Source of the DNA: a bacterium
Lineage (GTDB): Bacteria; Eremiobacterota; Eremiobacteria; Baltobacterales; Baltobacteraceae
Assembly (NCBI GenBank): GCA_021782295.1
Contig: JAJXVC010000004.1
Coordinates: forward strand, 1-31,258
Length of the DNA stretch: 31,258 nucleotides
Reading direction: 5' to 3'
In this document: in pieces, positions 7,491 through 15,126 of the stretch
Layout of the letters: the number at the start of each line of letters is the position of its first letter
Position numbering within the stretch: position 1 is the stretch's first letter
The notes under the pieces: model-generated
The model's database searches: none
What the model saw: only the letters and a program-made list of their open reading frames with translations
Told to the model about the DNA's origin: nothing
Program-made: the position numbers and the translations under genes

Positions 7491-9073
7491 TCCGCCTCCC
7501 GTTCGCTGCCGTCCTCATCGAGCGGTGTGCCGTCGGCGAGTTCGCCCTCTTCGTCGATGTCGAGCAACCAAAGCGAGCGATGCGGACCGAAATCGGGGCC
7601 GTACTCCGCGGCGACGGCACGCAAGATGCGAGCGATGCGGGCACCGCCGATCTCCCGCCCCCACGCGATCGGGCCGAGCGGATAGTTCGTACCTAAGCGC
7701 ATGGCGAGATCGACATCTTCCGCGCTCGCAACCTCCTCGTGCACCGCGATCACCGCTTCGTTGACGATCGATCCGACCAGCCTGCCGAGGATGAGCCCCG
7801 GCGAGGACGCCACGAGGACGACCCGTTTGCCGAGCCGCTCGAAGAACTCTTGTGCAAGCGCGAGCATATCGTCGTCGAGTTCATCGTGGTCGACGATCTC
7901 GATCGCGCGTTGCGATGCAAAAAGTCCCAAAATACCGTAGCCGATAAAACGCTCGGGATGGCGTGCGCGCTTGAATAACGCTTTGCTATCGGTGCTGTAA
8001 GCGTCGAAAAATATCGCGCAACTCGGATCGAGGAGTCCCTCGATCTCTAACAGGGCCTCGATGCGGTCGGTCGTTCCGTCACCGGCATCGACGGCAATGC
8101 TCAACGAAGGGTCGATGTCGACGAGAAATTCATCGTTCTCGATGCGATCGATCGCACCGAACGCTGCTTCTGCCTCGGTCGCGAGATCGTCGGCAAGGGC
8201 GCCGAAACCGAGTACGCAGATGCTTTCGTCGAACGCCTCCTCATCGGCGCGCTCCGGAGCCTCGACCGATCGCGGCGGGCGCTCGCCGAGTTCGTAGTTG
8301 TAGAAGCCTTTGCCGCTCTTTCGACCGCATGCGCCGGATTCGACGAGCTCGATCTGCGATTCCACCGGTTCGAAGCGCGGAGCGCCCGTGCGCTCGTAGA
8401 GCGAACGGCTCGTCGCCAAATTGATGTCGAGACCGATGAAATCCATCAGCGCAAAGGGGCCCATCGGAAAACCGATCCCCAACGCGAGTTCGTCGATATC
8501 TTCGATCGTTGCGACGGCGTCGTGTTCGGCATGCAGCGCCTGCAGATAGAACGGTCGCGCGACACGATTGACGATGAAGCCCGGCGTATCGCTCGCTTCA
8601 ACCGCGGTTTTTCCCAATCGTTCGGCAAATTTGCGCACGCGTTCGACGGCGTCGTTATCGCTCGAATCGGTGAACACGACTTCGACCAGCGGCATTTGCT
8701 GCGGTGGATTAAAGAAGTGCATCCCGACGAAACGCTCCGGACGATGCAAGCCTTTTGCCAACTCGGCGAGCGCAAGCGATGAAGTATTCGTCGCGACGAC
8801 CGCATCAGGCGCCAGCGCCGCCTCCATTGCTTGTAGCGTATCGCGCTTGAGCGTGAGTCGCTCGGGAACGGCCTCCAACGCAATTTGCGCAAGGCTCTGC
8901 GCGGGAACCGCTTCGAGTAATTGGATCGATGTACCGACGATCCGTTGGGCCGCTCGCGCCCGAGCGGCCGCATCGGTCTCGACGAGTTCAACATTTTCAC
9001 CGCGCTCCGCGGCGAGCAGGGCGATGCCGAGGCCCATCGTACCGGCGCCGACGACAAGAAACGTACTCTCCAT
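7487..9073 (-). CDS. paaH: 3-hydroxyacyl-CoA dehydrogenase, tandem-domain PaaH type
   Basis: Oxidises 3-hydroxyacyl-CoA (3-hydroxyadipyl-CoA in the paa/box routes) with NAD+. The 528 residues contain a Rossmann domain with VVGAGTMGLG at 7-16, MHFFNPPQQMPLVEVV with the active-site-type His, then a helical dimerisation/substrate domain (about 185-280, ending GKGFYNYELG). A second copy follows: a weaker Rossmann-like stretch starting VLGFGALADDLA and another helical domain (about 425-515, with NYPLGPIAWGREIG). PaaH/PaaC proteins have this extra helical repeat; the linker here is longer and very acidic, and the last 20 residues are strongly acidic. ATG at 9073 has a G-rich site upstream. It is first in a three-gene coupled operon and 52 bases from the divergent Nudix gene. 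Confidence 0.9.
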   Translation of the reverse strand: MESTFLVVGAGTMGLGIALLAAERGENVELVETDAAARARAAQRIVGTSIQLLEAVPAQSLAQIALEAVPERLTLKRDTLQAMEAALAPDAVVATNTSSLALAELAKGLHRPERFVGMHFFNPPQQMPLVEVVFTDSSDNDAVERVRKFAERLGKTAVEASDTPGFIVNRVARPFYLQALHAEHDAVATIEDIDELALGIGFPMGPFALMDFIGLDINLATSRSLYERTGAPRFEPVESQIELVESGACGRKSGKGFYNYELGERPPRSVEAPERADEEAFDESICVLGFGALADDLATEAEAAFGAIDRIENDEFLVDIDPSLSIAVDAGDGTTDRIEALLEIEGLLDPSCAIFFDAYSTDSKALFKRARHPERFIGYGILGLFASQRAIEIVDHDELDDDMLALAQEFFERLGKRVVLVASSPGLILGRLVGSIVNEAVIAVHEEVASAEDVDLAMRLGTNYPLGPIAWGREIGGARIARILRAVAAEYGPDFGPHRSLWLLDIDEEGELADGTPLDEDGSEREAE

Positions 9074-9092
9074 ATCGGCCCCATTCGAGCAA

Positions 9093-9108
9093 GGGCTTCG
9101 TAAAGCCC
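9093..9108. promoter_or_regulatory. Perfect 6-bp inverted repeat in the divergent paaH/Nudix spacer
   Basis: GGGCTT and AAGCCC flank a 4-base loop within the 52-base region between two divergent start codons. It could be an operator half-pair or a leader hairpin affecting either gene. There is no adjacent T-tract, so it is not a terminator. Evidence is symmetry and location only. Confidence 0.25.
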
Positions 9109-9125
9109 CGTCGCACCTACCGAGC

Positions 9126-9671
9126 ATGGATCGACCGCACTGGAAACGTCTCAGGAGCACCTACCTCATCGACTCGACCTACCTCAAAATTCGTCGAGAC
9201 GAGATCGAACTTCCGAATGGCACCGTGCTCCCCGATTATTACATTCGCGAAGCTCGAGGCTTCGCAATCGTCATCGCTCGCACCACGATGCAACGCTTTC
9301 TTGCAATCGATCAGTACCGCTACGCATCCGACGATGTAGGCCTGGAGTTCGTCGCCGGATCGCTCGAGCAGGACGAAGAACCGTTGCATTGCGCGCAGCG
9401 CGAGATGCGCGAAGAGACGGGATACGAGGCCCCCGAGTGGCGCTTACTCGGCGAATTTCGCCCCGATCCGGTGCGATCGACCTCGATTGCGTATCTCTTC
9501 TTCGCTGACGGCGCCCATCGCGTCGCGCCCCCAAACCTCGAACCGACCGAACAGATCGAAGCGGCCGAGCTATCGCTCGAAGAATTGCTTGCGGCCGTTC
9601 GCGAGCGCCGCATGCATGCCGGCCCCTCGCTCTCCGCTTTTTCGATCGGCTTGGCACACGGCGTTTTCTAG
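9126..9671 (+). CDS. Nudix hydrolase (ADP-ribose pyrophosphatase-like)
   Basis: Hydrolyses a nucleoside diphosphate linked to another group. The complete Nudix box lies at residues 78-100: GSLEQDEEPLHCAQ followed by REMREETGY, matching GX5EX7REUXEEXGU exactly, so the metal-binding glutamates are present. The 181-residue size, the N-terminal beta region (LPDYYIREARGFAIVIA) and a hydrophobic Leu-rich C-terminus are like NudF/ADP-ribose pyrophosphatases. The start at 9126 puts the fold at the usual distance; a much longer reading in this frame lies antisense to paaH and is rejected. The stop codon overlaps that of the convergent phosphoesterase gene within the shared CTAG at 9668-9671. Substrate specificity cannot be read from the sequence. 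Confidence 0.88.
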   Translation: MDRPHWKRLRSTYLIDSTYLKIRRDEIELPNGTVLPDYYIREARGFAIVIARTTMQRFLAIDQYRYASDDVGLEFVAGSLEQDEEPLHCAQREMREETGYEAPEWRLLGEFRPDPVRSTSIAYLFFADGAHRVAPPNLEPTEQIEAAELSLEELLAAVRERRMHAGPSLSAFSIGLAHGVF

Positions 9672-10399
9672 CCGTTGCGTTCGGGGAATCGCAGCGCGCG
9701 CGCCGCGCGAGCGAGATCGCCGATGCTGCCGAAGGGATAGCAATGCTCGGCGGTTGCAGCGATGACTTGCGTCGATGAAGGGTGCGCACCATAGGCACCG
9801 ATCGCGGCACGACAGTCGCGCGTGAGGATGTTGAGACCGCGCGAATAGGGTGTCGCCGCAGGAACGACGATCAGTTCGTGCGCCGACAAAAACGCGGGAA
9901 CGCTGCGCTCTCCCCCAAGCGCAACGCTTGGATGAAGGTGTCCGATGACATGGCGAAGCCCCCCGATCCGCGGGCGATCTCCGTGATGGAGCAGCATCCC
10001 CGCGCGTTCGATATCTTCGACTAAATCGCCGAGCAGCGCTCTCCCGCGCGTCTGCCCTTCATGATTGCCTGCAACGACGATTAGCGAGCACATCTCCCGT
10101 AAATGCGCCAGCGCTGTAACGACACGATCGCCGGCGCCCTCGCTCAGTTGGGAGTGGTGGAGAACATCACCGAGCAAGATGAGTTCGCGCGCGCGATAAA
10201 CGTCGATCGCCGCCGCGATGCGTTGCAGGCTCTCGTCGAGGCTCCATAACGGGAGCGCACCGCCGATCGCTTCTTCGTACCCAAGGTGGAGATCGGCGAC
10301 GACGATCGACGCGGTGCTTTCCAGGAGCAGCAATCCTCCGGCGAGCGCCGTTGCGCCATCGCCGAGCGAGATCGAGAGCGCTCGCGGCCCCGCGCTCAC
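9668..10399 (-). CDS. pdeM: PdeM-type metallophosphoesterase (helicase/ligase-associated)
   Basis: Calcineurin-like phosphoesterase of 243 residues. Metal-site motifs appear in order: ADLHLG (D36, H38), LLGDVLHH, VAGNHEG, LHHGD, and GHLHPS. This small family is named for linkage with an Lhr-like DEXH helicase and often with a DNA ligase and an exonuclease, in a set thought to act in DNA repair. Here the partner helicase lies directly upstream, with a GTGA overlap (start GTG at 10399), so the pairing agrees with the family name. The ligase and exonuclease are not in this window. The C-terminus ends with the stop shared with the convergent Nudix gene. Predicted cytosolic; its nucleic-acid substrate is inferred. 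Confidence 0.87.
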   Translation of the reverse strand: MSAGPRALSISLGDGATALAGGLLLLESTASIVVADLHLGYEEAIGGALPLWSLDESLQRIAAAIDVYRARELILLGDVLHHSQLSEGAGDRVVTALAHLREMCSLIVVAGNHEGQTRGRALLGDLVEDIERAGMLLHHGDRPRIGGLRHVIGHLHPSVALGGERSVPAFLSAHELIVVPAATPYSRGLNILTRDCRAAIGAYGAHPSSTQVIAATAEHCYPFGSIGDLARAARALRFPERNG

Positions 10400-12996
10400 G
10401 GCGCAATCGCCCCCGCAAGATAGGCGAGGACGCGCTCGTGAAGCGCATCGACCAACTCGCTGCGATCGGCCACGGCGACATCATCGCCGAACGATGAGGT
10501 AAGGATTCCGAAACTCATCGGCGATGCGACCGGTGGGTGCAGAATGCGCGGAGGAGCGAGCAGCGAGGCGCAAAACTGCCGCGCGCGTTCTGCATCGAGA
10601 ACATCTTCGCAAACGCTCCGGAACGCTTCGCGGACGAGCGGAAAGCGAGCATCTTCGCGAACGAGTCGATCGAGAATGCGCCCGCTGTTCCAGCGTAACG
10701 AGGAGGCGCGCAGTGCTCTTCCGTTTGCTCGCCGCAGCACGAGGAGCCCGGTATTCGCAACGTAGCGGAAATGCGTTCTCAGCAGCGTCGAACCGAGGAG
10801 CCCCTCGCGCAGGTCGGGCGCGAATTCTGCTTCGTCGAAGAGTCGCTCCCACTGGGCGTCGAGCAAACGCGCGCGCGGGGGAAGTTGTAGCATGATTCCC
10901 AGATCGTCAGTGAGGATCCGCACCGAACCGCTCGCCATGCGCGCGATGCGCGTTGCTGCGACCCGCGCGAGCGCCTCATTCGCTTTTCTTCCGATTCCCG
11001 TCAGCACGACCGCACTCTGCAACCCATCGAGGTGATAGATCTCGACGATCGGGCGATCTTTCCGCGGTATCGCGCTCACCGCGAGTTGCTGTTCGATGTA
11101 GGTGACCACTCGCTCGCGAAGGTCTTCACTCAGTCCATACCGCCGCTCCAACCACGCCGCGGCTTCTGTGCGCTTACCCGCCGTAATCCGCTCGGCCAGG
11201 CCCACGCGCAGCCGTTCGATCTCTTCGACGAGCGGCGATTCGATGCCGCGAATATTCGAGTTCCATTGTGGGACCGTCGGTCGCCCGCGGTGCGCGCGCG
11301 TCGTGATTCCGGAGCGGTCGATCGATTCGACCCGCACCGTACGCCCTTCGAGAACGAAGATATCGCCGACTCGCAAACGATCGACGAAATCCTCTTCGAG
11401 TCGTCCGAACGAGCGCTCGCCGGCGATACGGACCGGAACGCTGCGTTCGTCGGGAATCGTGCCGACATTTTCAAAGAACGCCGCGCTTTCATCGCGCCCG
11501 AGCCCCCAGATGGCGTGACCGTCGAAGCCGATCCGTCGTACGTGCGCGGGTTCGCCGGCAACGCCGCCGCCGCCGAGATAGGTCGCGCAGGCGACGAGAT
11601 CCTCACGCGACAGATCGGCAAAGGGTGAGGCGCGTCGCGCAATCTGCAGCAACTCGTCGAGTTCGATGCGTCGCTCGGGCACGACGCACGAGACAATCCA
11701 CTGTGCGAGCACGTCAAGCGGCGCGCGCGGAACGACGATCTCTTCCAGTACTCCGTCGGTGATGCAGCGCCGGGTCGCTGCAGCCTCGATGATATCGTCA
11801 CGATCCTGGGCAAGCACGACGCCGCGCGCGATATCGCCCGGGCGATGTCCGGCGCGCCCGATGCGCTGCAACGTGGTGATGACGCCGCGTGCACCGCCGA
11901 TTAGCAGTACTTGTTCGATCGCTCCGATATCGACACCGAGTTCCAACGAGGCGGAGCACACGACCGCGCGCAGTTCTCCCGCTCGTAAACGCGCTTCGGT
12001 ACGATGGCGCACGCTGCGCTCCAACGCGCTGTGATGAACGCCGATACGCGCATCGGACTGGCGCGCGGCGGCGTCGGCCTCGAGTGTTTCAATCGCCGCG
12101 CTCTCGCCGCTCTGCAGGCGCAGTTCGTAGGCGATGCGCTCGGTCTGGCTGCGCACGTTCGTAAAGACCAGCGTGGTGCGCGCCCGATCGATCGCCGAAG
12201 ATGCGTTGCGCGCGAGCGTCGCCAACGGCGCCATCGCCCCGGTAAAGGGCGCGCGAATCTCAAGATGCGTATCGCGCATCGCGTGCGCATCGACGAGCGT
12301 ATAGGGGCGGCCCGTCCCAACGAGATAGCGCGCGACGCGTTCGATCGGCGCAACGGTAGCGGAGAGCCCGATCCGCTGCACCGGTGCGCGGACGATCTCC
12401 TCGAGCGACTCCAAAAGCAGGCTCAAATGCGCTCCACGCTTGTTACCGGCGAGCGCATGCACTTCGTCGACCACGACGAAACGAATGTCGCGCAGCGTCG
12501 CGCGGTAACTCTCCATTGCGAGCATCAGCGCCAGCGATTCCGGAGTCGTCATCAAGATATGTGGTGGGCGCGAAAGCATGAGGCGCCGCTCCTCCGTCGG
12601 AGTGTCGCCGGTGCGCACGCCGGTACGCACGAATTGCTCCCGAAGTCGCCCCCTGCGTACGCGCGCCCGCTCTGAATTTGGGCGTTCGAGCATCCCCATC
12701 TCTCGCAACGGGCGGCGAACGTTATGTTCGACGTCGTACCCCAAGGCGCGAAGCGGCGAGATATAGAGGGCGAAGGTTCGCACGAACAATTCGTCGCGAT
12801 CTTGCCGCTCGGCAAGGTCGGAAAAAATCGGCAAAAAGGCCGTCAGCGTTTTCCCTGTGCCCGTCGGCGAACAGATAAAAACGTGACGGCCTTCGAGGAT
12901 CGCCGGAATTCCTTCGCGTTGCGGTGCACTCGCCTGAACGAGCCGTTCCGTACACCAGGTGGCGACGGAGCGGTGCAGCCGCGCGAATGGGTCTAT
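10396..12996 (-). CDS. lhr: Lhr-family ATP-dependent DNA helicase, apparent AUA start
   Basis: Superfamily 2 helicase of about 866 residues. Motifs in order: PQREGIPAIL (Q-like), SPTGTGKT (Walker A), ISPLRAL (Ia), TTPESL (Ib), VVVDEVHAL (II, DEVH), LSATV (III), TLVFTNVRSQT (IV), LELGVDIG (V), QRIGRAGHR (VI), then the winged-helix and Lhr-core regions. It should unwind DNA or RNA:DNA hybrids 3'-5' in repair. No in-frame ATG, GTG or TTG lies between the upstream stop (near 13134) and Walker A. The first TTG (12834) falls after Walker A and would destroy the ATPase. ATA at 12996 begins with DPFARLHRS, a normal Lhr N-terminus, and overlaps the preceding stop as ATAG. CTG at 12978 is an alternative. 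It is followed by pdeM with a GTGA overlap. Helicase identity is firm; the start is not. Confidence 0.88.
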   Translation of the reverse strand: MDPFARLHRSVATWCTERLVQASAPQREGIPAILEGRHVFICSPTGTGKTLTAFLPIFSDLAERQDRDELFVRTFALYISPLRALGYDVEHNVRRPLREMGMLERPNSERARVRRGRLREQFVRTGVRTGDTPTEERRLMLSRPPHILMTTPESLALMLAMESYRATLRDIRFVVVDEVHALAGNKRGAHLSLLLESLEEIVRAPVQRIGLSATVAPIERVARYLVGTGRPYTLVDAHAMRDTHLEIRAPFTGAMAPLATLARNASSAIDRARTTLVFTNVRSQTERIAYELRLQSGESAAIETLEADAAARQSDARIGVHHSALERSVRHRTEARLRAGELRAVVCSASLELGVDIGAIEQVLLIGGARGVITTLQRIGRAGHRPGDIARGVVLAQDRDDIIEAAATRRCITDGVLEEIVVPRAPLDVLAQWIVSCVVPERRIELDELLQIARRASPFADLSREDLVACATYLGGGGVAGEPAHVRRIGFDGHAIWGLGRDESAAFFENVGTIPDERSVPVRIAGERSFGRLEEDFVDRLRVGDIFVLEGRTVRVESIDRSGITTRAHRGRPTVPQWNSNIRGIESPLVEEIERLRVGLAERITAGKRTEAAAWLERRYGLSEDLRERVVTYIEQQLAVSAIPRKDRPIVEIYHLDGLQSAVVLTGIGRKANEALARVAATRIARMASGSVRILTDDLGIMLQLPPRARLLDAQWERLFDEAEFAPDLREGLLGSTLLRTHFRYVANTGLLVLRRANGRALRASSLRWNSGRILDRLVREDARFPLVREAFRSVCEDVLDAERARQFCASLLAPPRILHPPVASPMSFGILTSSFGDDVAVADRSELVDALHERVLAYLAGAIAP

Positions 12997-13730
12997 GGTT
13001 GCTTCGATGCCATCGAATCGTTGATGAGTTTGTACGAAACTTCCGTGCGATCCGTAACGTGCTTGCCGAAGCTTCCCTGACGACGCGTCACGATGCTCTC
13101 GACGATCGCGGTGGGAACGGTCATCATCGCATTATACGTAAAATGTCCGGTCGTCTCCGAAGTGAAGGCATCCATGCCGCTCTGTTCGTACGTACGCGTC
13201 ATGTCGATTAAAAACTTCGAACCCGAATGGCTCCGGATCGTATAGCCGGATTTCATCGAAGTGTGCGCCCCGGTCACCTTATACCCCCAGTGACCTTTCG
13301 CGTCGATTTGCACCGGATTAACGAAGTTCTGTCCGAGATAGGAAAGAAGCTCCATCTCTTCGATGTTGATTTTCTTCGTATGGTCGCACAGCAGCGCCGT
13401 GTCGCTATAGACGATACAGGTCGCGGGAAGAGCGGATCGAGAATTCCGCGCATGTTCGGCCACGCTCACAACCAAACTTCCATTCGGCTGAGCGGATTTT
13501 ACCGTGACGTGAATCGTACCGTAGTCGGAAACACGGGCTACATACGAATTGATTCCCGAACCTTGACCACTAGAGGAAATTCCGGACGATGTCGTCGTTA
13601 CTTGATTGGCATCGCCGTAGGTAAAGCGAAAAACGAGCCGCCGAAGCGGCTTGTTTGCTGGGGCTGCACCGAGAAGTGCCAGGCCAAAGAGTGCGGCGAA
13701 GGCCGCGGTCAGGGCCCTACGCAAGTGCAT
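12993..13730 (-). CDS. Secreted protein of unknown function
   Basis: 245 residues with a clear Sec signal: basic MHLRR, a hydrophobic Ala/Leu/Phe run, and probable cleavage after GAAPA near residue 25. The mature part is beta-rich and polar, with SSGISSSGQGSGIN (48-61), two cysteines (near 104 and 114) that could pair, and no enzyme motif that I recognise. A periplasmic or exported location is therefore predicted. The start at 13730 lies inside the 3' end of the 51-residue YjfB-like gene (14-nt overlap), and the TAG stop overlaps the proposed AUA start of the helicase. Translation of the three genes is probably coupled. No homologue is recognised. Confidence 0.75.
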   Translation of the reverse strand: MHLRRALTAAFAALFGLALLGAAPANKPLRRLVFRFTYGDANQVTTTSSGISSSGQGSGINSYVARVSDYGTIHVTVKSAQPNGSLVVSVAEHARNSRSALPATCIVYSDTALLCDHTKKINIEEMELLSYLGQNFVNPVQIDAKGHWGYKVTGAHTSMKSGYTIRSHSGSKFLIDMTRTYEQSGMDAFTSETTGHFTYNAMMTVPTAIVESIVTRRQGSFGKHVTDRTEVSYKLINDSMASKQP

Positions 13731-13872
13731 TGACCGATTGGCCGAGGCCGATTGAGGCGAAGAGCAACGCGGCTTCGTTCTTATCGAGATTCTGCGTCGC
13801 TTTCAGAAGAGAGACGTTGATGGCGGCGCCTACCGATCCTGAGGCGGCGCTGGAGAGAGAAGCAATATCCAT
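13717..13872 (-). CDS. YjfB-like small protein (putative motility protein family), 51 aa
   Basis: A short gene with an excellent ribosome site: GGGAGGT five bases before the ATG at 13872. The product starts MDIASLSSAASGSVGAAI, continues NVSLLKATQNLDKNEAALLF and ends with ALA. Proteins of the YjfB family (about 60 residues, annotated as putative motility proteins in Bacillus and relatives) begin MDIAxLS and contain a conserved S-V-L-K-x-A segment, both matched here. It has no signal peptide; the segment is amphipathic-helical. Its last 14 bases overlap the secreted-protein gene, making it the first member of a four-gene overlapping run that ends with pdeM. Family membership is inferred from a short stretch, so moderate confidence; the biochemical role is unknown. 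Confidence 0.6.
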   Translation of the reverse strand: MDIASLSSAASGSVGAAINVSLLKATQNLDKNEAALLFASIGLGQSVNALA

Positions 13873-13973
13873 AGTGACCTCCCGAAACTTTACGTATTTA
13901 GTATCGGTAAATCGACATGAACCTTCAACCCCCTTCCGCGGGATCTCGGCTCGCCAAACAAGGAGCTCCCTTT

Positions 13974-14162
13974 ATGAACCCGACCCTTGCCCTCTACCTT
14001 CGCCTCACCATCGGCATCGCAGCCCTCTTCGTCGCGATCATCGTGGCCTTCGCGCTGTTGAAGGTCGCCATCGTGGCCGCGCTCCTCGCCGGGGTCGTGC
14101 TCGGAGGGATCTTCATCTGGCGAGCGCTCAGCCGCTCCGGCCGCCTTCCGACACTTCGCTAA
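13974..14162 (+). CDS. Small integral membrane protein
   Basis: 62 residues dominated by two hydrophobic stretches (about 8-28 and 29-49), followed by a basic tail RALSRSGRLPTLR. This predicts a two-helix or hairpin inner-membrane protein with its C-terminus in the cytoplasm. AAGGAG eight bases upstream of the ATG at 13974 decides the start over an in-frame ATG at 13917, which lacks a ribosome site. It is divergent from the YjfB-like gene (101 bases apart) and convergent with the alpha/beta hydrolase 17 bases away. No family is recognised; it resembles many uncharacterised small membrane proteins. Confidence 0.55.
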   Translation: MNPTLALYLRLTIGIAALFVAIIVAFALLKVAIVAALLAGVVLGGIFIWRALSRSGRLPTLR

Positions 14163-14179
14163 ACCAAACAAGCGCTCGC

Positions 14180-14959
14180 TTATCTCGCAAGTAGCCCTCG
14201 GACCGCACCTTCGAGGGCTTTCGGCTCTTCGAGCATTGGCAGATGGGCGACCCCCGCAAGCTCCACGAGTTCGGCGTGCGGAAAACAGCGCGCAATATCG
14301 CGAGCCTCATCGATCGGGATGACCGGATCCTCGACGCCGGCGATGACCGCAACCGGCATCGCGAGTTCCTCGGCAATATCGTGGGCGTCGTCGCGCAGAG
14401 CCATTCCGCGCACGATCGCCGCAAGTCCCGACGGATGATTCTCGCTCGCGATCGCGTGCGTACGTTCGAGAAGCGAATCCCGATGTCGTGGCGCGATGAG
14501 ACGCGGCAACAGTTCGTCGAGTGCGCGATCGACCGTACCATCACGTTCGATACGCGCCGCGAGTTCGCGACGCGAAGCGGCGATCTCCGGCGTGTCGGCG
14601 ATAAGCCGGCTCGTGACGAGCGCCAACCGCGCTACGCGCGCATCGTACATGCGCGCGAACGCGAGAGCGACGTAACCTCCCAGCGAATGTCCGACGATCG
14701 TCGCGCGTTCGATCCCCAACGCATCCAATAGCGCGGCGAGATCTCCCGCGAGTTGCTCCATGAGGTATGGGCCCGCCGATCCCCCCGAAGCGCCCATCCC
14801 GCGCAGATCCGGAGCGACAACGCGGTATTCTCCGGCAAGCGCGACCGCCGTTTCATCCCACAAACGATGCGTGAATGGGAAGCCGTGCAGCAGTACGACG
14901 GCATCGCCGTCACCCCGAACTTCGGCATAGAGATCGATATCGTCGACGGCGACATGCAT
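14180..14959 (-). CDS. Alpha/beta hydrolase
   Basis: 259-residue serine hydrolase with a full catalytic triad: nucleophile S92 in GHSLGG, acid D211 in GVEDPVIP and H239 in GVAHLPMLEEP. The oxyanion segment HGFPFT is at 25-30, and the cap region spans about 120-195. No signal peptide, so cytosolic. The arrangement resembles the 3-oxoadipate enol-lactonase/MenH/haloperoxidase-like branch, which would be interesting given the aromatic-degradation genes 5 kb away, but they are not in one operon and the substrate cannot be assigned. It is monocistronic by appearance: convergent with a small membrane gene on one side and divergent from the histone-like gene on the other. Confidence 0.85.
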   Translation of the reverse strand: MHVAVDDIDLYAEVRGDGDAVVLLHGFPFTHRLWDETAVALAGEYRVVAPDLRGMGASGGSAGPYLMEQLAGDLAALLDALGIERATIVGHSLGGYVALAFARMYDARVARLALVTSRLIADTPEIAASRRELAARIERDGTVDRALDELLPRLIAPRHRDSLLERTHAIASENHPSGLAAIVRGMALRDDAHDIAEELAMPVAVIAGVEDPVIPIDEARDIARCFPHAELVELAGVAHLPMLEEPKALEGAVRGLLAR

Positions 14960-15045
14960 GATGGTGCGAGCCTTTCAGTGAGATGAAACGGAGTGCGGCG
15001 ATCCGCGCAGAGGCGGCTGCCATTCGCTCGAAGCTGCGACAAAAC

Positions 15046-15074
15046 TTGCAATTACATCCTGCATCGAGTATAAG
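15046..15074 (+). promoter_or_regulatory. Sigma-70-type promoter of the histone-like gene
   Basis: TTGCAA (15046-15051), a 17-base spacer, and TATAAG (15069-15074) match the -35/-10 consensus at four and five of six positions with ideal spacing. It lies 52 bases upstream of the ATG at 15127 in an AT-richer pocket of a GC-rich region. This is the most convincing promoter in the window. Confidence 0.65.
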
Positions 15075-15087
15075 GAAGGCAATAACC

Positions 15088-15103
15088 CCGGTCACACGAC
15101 CGG
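15088..15103. promoter_or_regulatory. 6-bp inverted repeat in the histone-like gene leader
   Basis: CCGGTC and GACCGG flank the loop ACAC just downstream of the predicted transcription start and before a GGAGAAAGGA purine run. It could form a leader hairpin that limits translation or be a repressor site. No T-tract follows, so it is not a simple terminator. Confidence 0.35.
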
Positions 15104-15126
15104 AGAAAGGACATCGTACAAGAACG

